A stretch of DNA of 52,380 nucleotides from CAZHGD01 sp964531735. Its GTDB lineage: Bacteria > Armatimonadota > UBA10988. The notes under the pieces were generated by a model. It saw nothing but the letters and a program-made list of their open reading frames with translations, did not search any database and was not told the DNA's origin. Each line of letters starts with the position of its first letter. The stretch's first letter is position 1. The stretch is from contig CAZHGD010000034.1 of the NCBI GenBank assembly GCA_964531735.1, forward strand, positions 1 through 52,380, read 5' to 3'. Below, piece after piece: positions 48,401-52,380 of the stretch. Both the position numbers and the translations under genes were made by a program.

Positions 48401-48779
48401 GGTCGACATCCCGCTGGGCCGGTTCGCCGGGCGCACCATCCGCGAGATCATGCTGGCCTGGGACACGCGCGGCCAGAGCGGGCCGTTCGCCGCGCTGCTG
48501 GACGATGTCTCGCTCAGCTCCATCGAGGCGTTGTCGCCAGCGCCGGTCAGCGTCGACCCGGCGCCGGGGCCGCTCAGCGTCGGTGGCGCGGTGACGCTGA
48601 ACAGCGCCGCACCCATCTGCTACACGACCGACGGCAGCAACCCGACGCCGCAATCGCCGCGCTACACCGGTCCCCTTCGAGCGCCTGGAGCCGGCGCGTT
48701 CGAGATCCGGTTCGCCGTAGTGGCGCCGGACGGGCGGCTGAGCCAGCGGGTGCGGAGCGTGCTGTACGACGTGAAGTAG
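45435..48779 (+). CDS. Secreted tandem pectate-lyase-like beta-helix protein
   Basis: 1114 residues from GTG 45435 (GGAG 8 bases upstream) with a signal peptide (SPSWSLLLLALGLAPALAA). Two homologous right-handed beta-helix modules, about 40-430 and 455-800. Each begins with an NTAAFQ/ASAAIQ-type start, GGTVYVPAGKW/GAVVFLPAGRY and G-x-x-L-R-G, then (Y/H)PEQ...P-V-x-YPW. This is the pectate lyase 3/GH28-like superfamily. A CBM-like beta-sandwich (about 860-1030) and a C-terminal chitobiase-type CHB_HEX_C domain (ICYTTDGSNPTPQSPRYTGP) follow. No catalytic residues can be assigned with confidence, so pectin-like polysaccharide binding or cleavage is inferred. Last gene before the terminator at 48799. 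Confidence 0.85.
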   Translation: MSPSWSLLLLALGLAPALAALTPQAITTRFATADQVIASLVVTAPRDGVTDASAAIQAAIDEAAAAGGAVVFLPAGRYRLERPLTLKQSVTLRGDFAPDAPDATAGTLLLPVHGRGSEDGAPAITMECGAGLREVGLWYPEQSARQPVPYPWCLRTSSARGADNWTVQNVTLYNPWLGFKTGPEGNELHTLRNVRGTPLKCGVWMDTTSDIGRLTELDFAPRWWSDADLPNAPRGESLTALAAFLKQDAIGVDCARSDWEYFYRVRVSGYGTGVRFRAGQHGTTNAVMFGCELTGCRRALEVGALNGVGVAAVGCRFEGEQAAVLTIPAFRSVFQFNACSFATSGANAVELVGDGTLTFANCHFDRWRESAVRAAAGTVALLGCDFAQAGRAIAFAEPVRRARVLGCRFTGAPDLANESKADIGISHSPLQLSRPDTSPHPAPPDPRPAGRTVRCVTDDGAATTAADNTAAFQQALDTVGAAGGGTVYVPAGKWPLRGGLTVPSGVELRGISDVPHHTVSGGTVLFAYAGRGQEDGPPLIQLRERSGVRGLTVWHPEQNLLAPVAYPWVVRGLGPRCWVIDLTVGNAWQGVDFGSQASAGHLVRYLAGSPLRRGLWVSRSDSDGWVEDVQFNPHYALRLPPGLPHPPYTGDVGGKLIEYQRGHLDGLVFGRCAKEHLRGTFLYAAYDGIAFRDDGGGSNARVLMHGSDTVSRSAYVAASGPAGIEFSLAQLVPLSHVAVGGIVIDPAFSGQVAFYNSQLWAGETTAQVAGSGRVTLQQLNSLTGPVRLIGGQVELAAAVFARGTPAPITVADGVRQARLVGNLTAGPLAIEQPAGTRCQSYGNSASGGAFALTAGLTPAQFQLASSFEPGEPRGPESTVSKGGGVRAVSKLVCRPVEGDAHTGRWALKLSGVSEDKSYSFGYATAFSGPFGVAEDTVLSYWLKPLDQLSEIAFVDVWFADGTVLRDTDTATVAGRHARGPGARAGTWTKVDIPLGRFAGRTIREIMLAWDTRGQSGPFAALLDDVSLSSIEALSPAPVSVDPAPGPLSVGGAVTLNSAAPICYTTDGSNPTPQSPRYTGPLRAPGAGAFEIRFAVVAPDGRLSQRVRSVLYDVK

Positions 48780-48798
48780 CGGCGGCTCACCGACAACG

Positions 48799-48831
48799 AC
48801 CGGGCCGACCGGCGCTGCCGGTCGGCCCGGT
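48799..48831. terminator. Bidirectional intrinsic-type terminator, perfect 15-bp stem
   Basis: ACCGGGCCGACCGGC (48799-48813), loop GCT, GCCGGTCGGCCCGGT (48817-48831). It lies between the convergent beta-helix gene (plus) and the Gly/Pro-rich membrane protein gene (minus). The T-run is weak (GAGTTT downstream on plus), but stem strength and position support termination in both directions. Confidence 0.8.
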
Positions 48832-48850
48832 GATGAGTTTCCGCCGTCGG

Positions 48851-49141
48851 TCAGCGACCGGGCTGACCGGCCGGGCCGGGCGGCGTGCCCGGTGCCGGAC
48901 CACCTGGTTGCCCCGGCCCGCGCATGCCGGGCATCGGGCCGGGGCCGGGCTGCATCATGCCGCCCGACTGTGGCCGGCCGCCTGGCATGCCTTTCGAGTA
49001 CTGGCCCGGCTGCGGCAGGTTCTTCTGCCCTTCGGCCACCCCACCGGAGCCGCCGGCCACCAGCGCATAGACCGCCCATACGAGGCCGATCACCATGACC
49101 ACGGCCACCGCCACGAGGGCCGGCGAGACACGCTGCTTCAT
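48851..49141 (-). CDS. Small single-TM protein with Gly/Pro/Met-rich tail
   Basis: 96 residues. One membrane helix (about 7-30, PALVAVAVVMVIGLVWAVYALVAG), then a low-complexity tail dominated by G, P, Q and M (PQPGQYSKGMPGG, MMQPGPGPMPGMRGPGQPGG). The tail would be outside the cytoplasm. No known family. It starts 27 bases after the second prepilin-like gene on the same strand and is probably co-transcribed. AGGAAGGA lies about 10 bases before the ATG. The composition could support surface adhesion or a flexible tether; this is a guess. Confidence 0.6.
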   Translation of the reverse strand: MKQRVSPALVAVAVVMVIGLVWAVYALVAGGSGGVAEGQKNLPQPGQYSKGMPGGRPQSGGMMQPGPGPMPGMRGPGQPGGPAPGTPPGPAGQPGR

Positions 49142-49168
49142 GTGCTCTGCATCCTTCCTGGGCCGTCG

Positions 49169-49825
49169 CTAGCGAGCCCGCAGCCAGTAGGTCTGGGCGT
49201 CGTCATCCTCGTTCGGGATGCTGCGGATCGGCAGCCACTTGGCGTGGCCATCGGCGAAGTTGATGTTGGCCCCTTCGTTGTGCGGGCCATCCTTGCCGTC
49301 GCGCTCCTGGCACTGGCCGATGCGGTGGTGCTCAGCCTGCCCGCCGAAGCAGCAGGCGCCCGACACCGAGTAGGGGAACCAGCGGATGCCGCAGGAGTCG
49401 GCGAACAGAATCGTGCGCGATGGCTGCGTCATCGACGACTCGATGGCCCGGGCCAGGTGCTTATTGTAGCCATAGGCCGGGCTCAGCCCCCAGCCGAAGC
49501 CGCTCTGGCTGGGACAGTTGAAGATCTGCGAGTTCTTGATATAGGGGACAATCAGGCCGCCGTAGTTGACCATGATGATGTCCCAGCAGGCATTCGGCAG
49601 CGAGCCGGTGTTGCACCAGACCTCGTACATGAACCGCCCGTCGTAGTCCTGGATGTACTGCATCTTCGCCAGCCCGATCTGCTTGAGGTTGCTCAGGCAG
49701 CTCGACTGCCGGGCTTTCTCGCGAGCCTTGGCGAAGACAGGGAAGAGAATGGCGGCCAAGATGGCGATGATCGCGATGACCACCAACAGCTCGATCAGAG
49801 TGAATGCACGACGTCTCCGTTCCAT
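49169..49825 (-). CDS. Prepilin-like protein (type IV N-terminal methylation motif, DUF1559-like)
   Basis: 218 residues; ATG 49825 has GGAGG 6 bases upstream, and in-frame upstream codons to 49873 lack a site. The leader ERRRRA is followed by FTLIELLVVIAIIAILAAIL, then FAKAREKARQSSCLSNLKQIGL. The head is Cys-rich and has EHHRIGQ, EGANINFADGHAKWLP, the H-x-x-G and FADGHAKWL ending typical of the DUF1559-like group. It is highly similar in its first 60 residues to the protein at 22663-23331 but differs in the head. Role: pseudopilin or surface fibre subunit. Confidence 0.92.
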   Translation of the reverse strand: MERRRRAFTLIELLVVIAIIAILAAILFPVFAKAREKARQSSCLSNLKQIGLAKMQYIQDYDGRFMYEVWCNTGSLPNACWDIIMVNYGGLIVPYIKNSQIFNCPSQSGFGWGLSPAYGYNKHLARAIESSMTQPSRTILFADSCGIRWFPYSVSGACCFGGQAEHHRIGQCQERDGKDGPHNEGANINFADGHAKWLPIRSIPNEDDDAQTYWLRAR

Positions 49826-49881
49826 GGACCACCTCCGCCAACCCGTCTGCGCGGCGCCCATGTTGATCAGCAATCGGCATC

Positions 49882-49910
49882 GGTGTAGTCGAACTGGAGG
49901 ACCGGATCAA
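49882..49910 (-). promoter_or_regulatory. Promoter of the second prepilin-like gene
   Basis: Minus strand TTGATC (49910-49905), 17-base spacer, TACACC (49887-49882). A leader of about 50 bases contains GGAGG before ATG 49825. The rest of the 188-base gap to 50013 shows only a GCTTAAGC palindrome near 49959. Confidence 0.45.
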
Positions 49911-50013
49911 CGGCCAATCGGCGCCCGGCTGACGCCAAGGTGACGAGGCTGGCGCGAAGCTTAAGCCGAAGTGACGCAAACGAGTCGCCGACGGGTGCGG
50001 CAACCGGTGCGGC

Positions 50014-51303
50014 TCACGACACGTCGCCGATCTCGACCACCTGCCCGGTGGCCATCGCCTCGTCGGCCGCGTAGACGATCAGGTGGCCGTAGACCGAGTC
50101 GAGAATGTTGGTGCTCGACAGCGAGGCCGGCCGCCCGGCGACCACGTTGAGGAAGTCGGCGAACAGCCGCTCGTCGCCGCCACCGTGACCGGCCGCGCCG
50201 GCGTCGACGGCCACCTGCTCCTCGCGGTACTCGTGCCCGGCGCGCGCGTCGGCATGACGGACCACGAAATAGCCGTCCTCCATGACGCCCTCGATCTCGC
50301 CGTGCGTGCCGCGCACATGGATGCGGCGACACGGCCGGGCCATGCCGCCGACCAGGTCGTGCGTGGCCACGCAGCCGTCGGCGAACTCGACCAGCACCGA
50401 CTGGTGGTCCACCACGTCGTTGTCGCAGCGCCAGACGCACCGGCCGTGCGGATTGTCGGTGCGCAGCGACGCCTCTTTCTGCTCCTCCGTCGGCGTGCCC
50501 AGATGCTCCAGACAGTGCCAGACGTAGGTTCCCCACAGGTTCTGTTCGAGGTAGTGCTTGCGCGCCGAGTAGTCGCAGTCGCGCTCGATGGGGCAATCGA
50601 CCAGGCAGCGCGTGCCCGCGCCCTGCGGCGCGTGCTCCGGCCGGAAGTAGGTCAGCGAGCCGAAGCTGGCCACGCGCCGCGGCGCCACGCCGCTCTTCAG
50701 CCAGGCCAGCGCGTCGGTGTCGTGGCAGCACTTGGCCAGCAGGAACGAGCTCTGGTCCGCCTGCTTGTTCCACTTGCCGCGCACCCAGCCCAGCGCCATG
50801 TGGTGGTAGCTGACCATCTCGGCGCTGTTGACGCTCAACACCTGCCCGATCTCGCCGGCGGCCAGCCGCTCGCGGATCATCACGTAGTAGGGCGCGTAGC
50901 GCAGCACGTGCCCGATGGACAGCTTGCGGCCGGTGGCGCGCACCTTGGCCAGCAGGCAGAGCAGTTCGGCGCGCGTCGGCGCGATGGGCTTCTCCAGCAG
51001 CACGTCGTAGCCCGCATCGAGCAGCGGCAGCGTGGTCGGCACGTGCAGCTTGTCCATGGTGCCGTTGATGGCCAGGTCGGCGAACTGCGGCTGCGCGGCC
51101 AACTCCTCGGACGAGGCGAAGCACCGCTCGGCCGGAATGCCGAACTGCTCGGCGGTGGCCCGCCGCCGCACCGGATCGGGCTCGGCGAGGCCGACCACGC
51201 GGAACTCGTCGGGCTGGCGCAACGCGTGCGCGGCATAGATGATGGACCGGTGCCCGGCGCCGATGATGACGCCGGTCAAAGCGCTCTGCTTCAAGTCAGC
51301 CAC
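50014..51303 (-). CDS. Gfo/Idh/MocA family oxidoreductase
   Basis: 429 residues from GTG 51303, overlapping the hemB 3' end by 13 bases; AAGGA lies about 9 bases upstream. NAD(P)-binding GVIIGAGHRS (11-20), the EKPIA motif (104-108) and KCCHDTDAL (191-199, H194/D195 in the catalytic position). A C233-x3-C237-x5-C243 motif (CLVDCPIERDC) sits in the C-terminal domain, which may bind a metal. The enzyme probably oxidises or reduces a sugar or inositol derivative. Coupled to hemB by overlap, though their pathways are unrelated. Confidence 0.9.
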   Translation of the reverse strand: MADLKQSALTGVIIGAGHRSIIYAAHALRQPDEFRVVGLAEPDPVRRRATAEQFGIPAERCFASSEELAAQPQFADLAINGTMDKLHVPTTLPLLDAGYDVLLEKPIAPTRAELLCLLAKVRATGRKLSIGHVLRYAPYYVMIRERLAAGEIGQVLSVNSAEMVSYHHMALGWVRGKWNKQADQSSFLLAKCCHDTDALAWLKSGVAPRRVASFGSLTYFRPEHAPQGAGTRCLVDCPIERDCDYSARKHYLEQNLWGTYVWHCLEHLGTPTEEQKEASLRTDNPHGRCVWRCDNDVVDHQSVLVEFADGCVATHDLVGGMARPCRRIHVRGTHGEIEGVMEDGYFVVRHADARAGHEYREEQVAVDAGAAGHGGGDERLFADFLNVVAGRPASLSSTNILDSVYGHLIVYAADEAMATGQVVEIGDVS

Positions 51304-52265
51304 GAGACGACATCCTTCGCGTAGTAGGTGATCACGATGTCGGCCCCGGCGCGCACGATGCCGGTCAGGCTCTCCAGGGCGACACGTTGCTCGTCAATCC
51401 AGCCGTTGCCCGCCGCGGCCTTGATCAGCGCATACTCGCCGCTCACCTGGTACGCGGCTACCGGCACCGCTACCGCGTCGCGGACCTCACGGATGATGTC
51501 CAGGTACGGCCCGGCCGGCTTGACCATGACCAGGTCGGCGCCTTCGTCCACGTCGGTCAGGACCTCGCGCAGCGCTTCACGCCGGTTGGCCGGGTCCATC
51601 TGGTAGCCGCGCCGATCGCCGAACGCCGGCGCCGAATCGGCCGCCTCGCGGAACGGCCCGTAGTAGCCGCTGGCGTACTTCGCCGCGTACGACAGGAGCG
51701 CCACCTGGTCGAACCCGGCGGCGTCGAGCGCGGCGCGAATGGCGCCGATGCGACCGTCCATCATGTCCGACGGCGCGATGATGTCGGCACCGGCGGCCGC
51801 CTGCGCCACGGCCGTGCGGGCCAGCACCTCCAGCGTCGGATCGTTGAGCACCTGCCCGTCGGCGTCCAACATGCCGCAATGGCCGTGCGAGGTGTACTCG
51901 CACAGACAGGTATCGGCGATGGCCAGGACCTGTGGCGCGGTCTGCTTGCACACGCGCAGGGCCTCCTGCACCACACCGTGCTCGTGCCAGGCGCCGGTGG
52001 CTGCGGTGTCCTTGTGCTCGGGAATGCCGAACAGCAGCACCGCCGGCAGGCCCAGCACGGCGACGCGCTCCAACTCGGCGGGCAGCGTGTCGAGCGACCA
52101 GCGGTACTGCCCGGGCATGGAGCCAATCGGCTCCTGCACGCCGTGCCCGTGGGTCACGAAGAGCGGATAGACGAGCTGGTCGACCCGCAGGTGCGTCTCG
52201 CGCACCATCGCGCGCAAGGTCTCGCTGCGCCGCAACCGGCGCGGCCGGTGGGACGGAAAGGCCAT
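51291..52265 (-). CDS. hemB: Delta-aminolevulinic acid dehydratase (porphobilinogen synthase)
   Basis: 324 residues, the usual length. It condenses two 5-aminolevulinate molecules to porphobilinogen in haem, sirohaem and cobalamin synthesis, in the cytosol. Schiff-base lysines: K196 (SYAAKYASG) and K249 (VMVKPAG). The zinc-type cysteines C120, C122 and C130 (ADTCLCEYTSHGHC) are all present, so it is the Zn-dependent form. ATG 52265 follows GGGAG by 7 bases and lies downstream of a good promoter (52312-52284); an in-frame GTG at 52373 with GGAGG lies upstream of that promoter and is rejected. Other haem genes are not in the window. Confidence 0.98.
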   Translation of the reverse strand: MAFPSHRPRRLRRSETLRAMVRETHLRVDQLVYPLFVTHGHGVQEPIGSMPGQYRWSLDTLPAELERVAVLGLPAVLLFGIPEHKDTAATGAWHEHGVVQEALRVCKQTAPQVLAIADTCLCEYTSHGHCGMLDADGQVLNDPTLEVLARTAVAQAAAGADIIAPSDMMDGRIGAIRAALDAAGFDQVALLSYAAKYASGYYGPFREAADSAPAFGDRRGYQMDPANRREALREVLTDVDEGADLVMVKPAGPYLDIIREVRDAVAVPVAAYQVSGEYALIKAAAGNGWIDEQRVALESLTGIVRAGADIVITYYAKDVVSWLT

Positions 52266-52283
52266 GGTCGGCTCCCGAGCGAG

Positions 52284-52312
52284 ATTGTACGGCGGTGCGC
52301 ACGGGGAGACAA
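52284..52312 (-). promoter_or_regulatory. Sigma-70-type promoter of hemB
   Basis: Minus strand TTGTCT (52312-52307), 17-base spacer, TACAAT (52289-52284). Transcription would start near 52277, 12 bases ahead of ATG 52265. Confidence 0.7.
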
Positions 52313-52380
52313 GGGAGCGGCAGCAGCGGGTGTGCTTCCGGGCGAGTGGGCCGTGCGGTTCGCCGCTCACCACCTCCTGG

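Noticed and set aside
52266..52373. Longer hemB from GTG 52373 (with GGAGG nearby)
   Set aside because: The promoter TTGTCT-N17-TACAAT lies inside this extension, and the family start fits ATG 52265.
1..52380. CRISPR array, tRNA, rRNA, prophage or intact insertion sequence
   Set aside because: No regular spaced repeats beyond the two-copy elements, no cloverleaf seen in gaps, and no integrase or transposase gene. A covariance-model scan could still reveal a small RNA.

Overview
High-GC bacterial chromosome fragment, densely coded, with no RNA gene, CRISPR array, phage or intact transposon visible. The gene content suggests an Armatimonadota-like free-living heterotroph: two prepilin-like proteins with the AFTLIELLVVIAII...LFPVFA(R/K)AREKAR N-terminus followed by SCLSNLKQIGL, a DUF6785-type membrane protein, many secreted or intracellular carbohydrate-active enzymes, and several PQQ-type beta-propellers. 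The phylum is an inference; no marker gene fixes it.

Layout. 1-2253: end of a secreted NEW3-like protein and a GT2 glycosyltransferase. 2250-8061: a probable six-gene operon with its own TTGACG-N17-TATGTA promoter, coding a secreted beta-propeller, a GrpE-like exchange factor, a short lidless Hsp70, a DUF1257/Ycf35 protein, a DUF2997 protein and a Ycf46-like AAA+ ATPase. This is the most interesting system in the window. 8058-10568: ECF sigma factor and membrane anti-sigma candidate (4-base overlap), then a second propeller. 10562-12898 (minus): YbhN/UPF0104-type membrane protein and GT1 glycosyltransferase. 13029-14972 (minus): a SLOG-like nucleotide-sensor domain joined to a four-helix membrane region. 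15098-18876 (minus): ABC ATPase, permease, TPR-like membrane protein, small secreted protein. 18965-20593: zinc alcohol dehydrogenase and a small membrane protein, separated by an operator-like region. 20596-23331: divergent DUF6785 protein and prepilin-like protein. 23584-26235: large secreted glycoside hydrolase with an inserted carbohydrate-binding-like domain. 26248-30611 (minus): four-gene sugar cluster. 30665-38309 (minus): six-gene chain (alpha/beta hydrolase, ABC exporter pair, phosphodiester glycosidase lipoprotein, DUF3857/transglutaminase protein, lipoprotein), each junction overlapping or nearly so. 38310-38472: repeats. 38473-40848 (minus): GH78 alpha-L-rhamnosidase, divergent from a 762-residue secreted helical protein (41039-43327). 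43332-43532: hairpin-rich repeat block. 43579-48831: orphan MalF/MalG-type permeases and a duplicated secreted beta-helix protein, ending in a strong bidirectional terminator. 48851-49825 (minus): Gly/Pro-rich membrane protein and second prepilin-like protein. 50014-52312 (minus): hemB and a Gfo/Idh/MocA oxidoreductase.

Together these genes describe plant or microbial polysaccharide breakdown (GH78, GH-A clan, beta-helix lyase/hydrolase-like, sugar permeases, mutarotase-like, oxidoreductases), envelope glycosylation, and a protein quality-control or assembly machine (Hsp70-GrpE-Ycf35-DUF2997-Ycf46). Several promoters can be read directly (TTGACx/TAxxxT, 17-18 bp spacing). At least two put the start codon at the predicted transcription start, pointing to leaderless mRNAs. 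No gap without a gene exceeds 300 bases.
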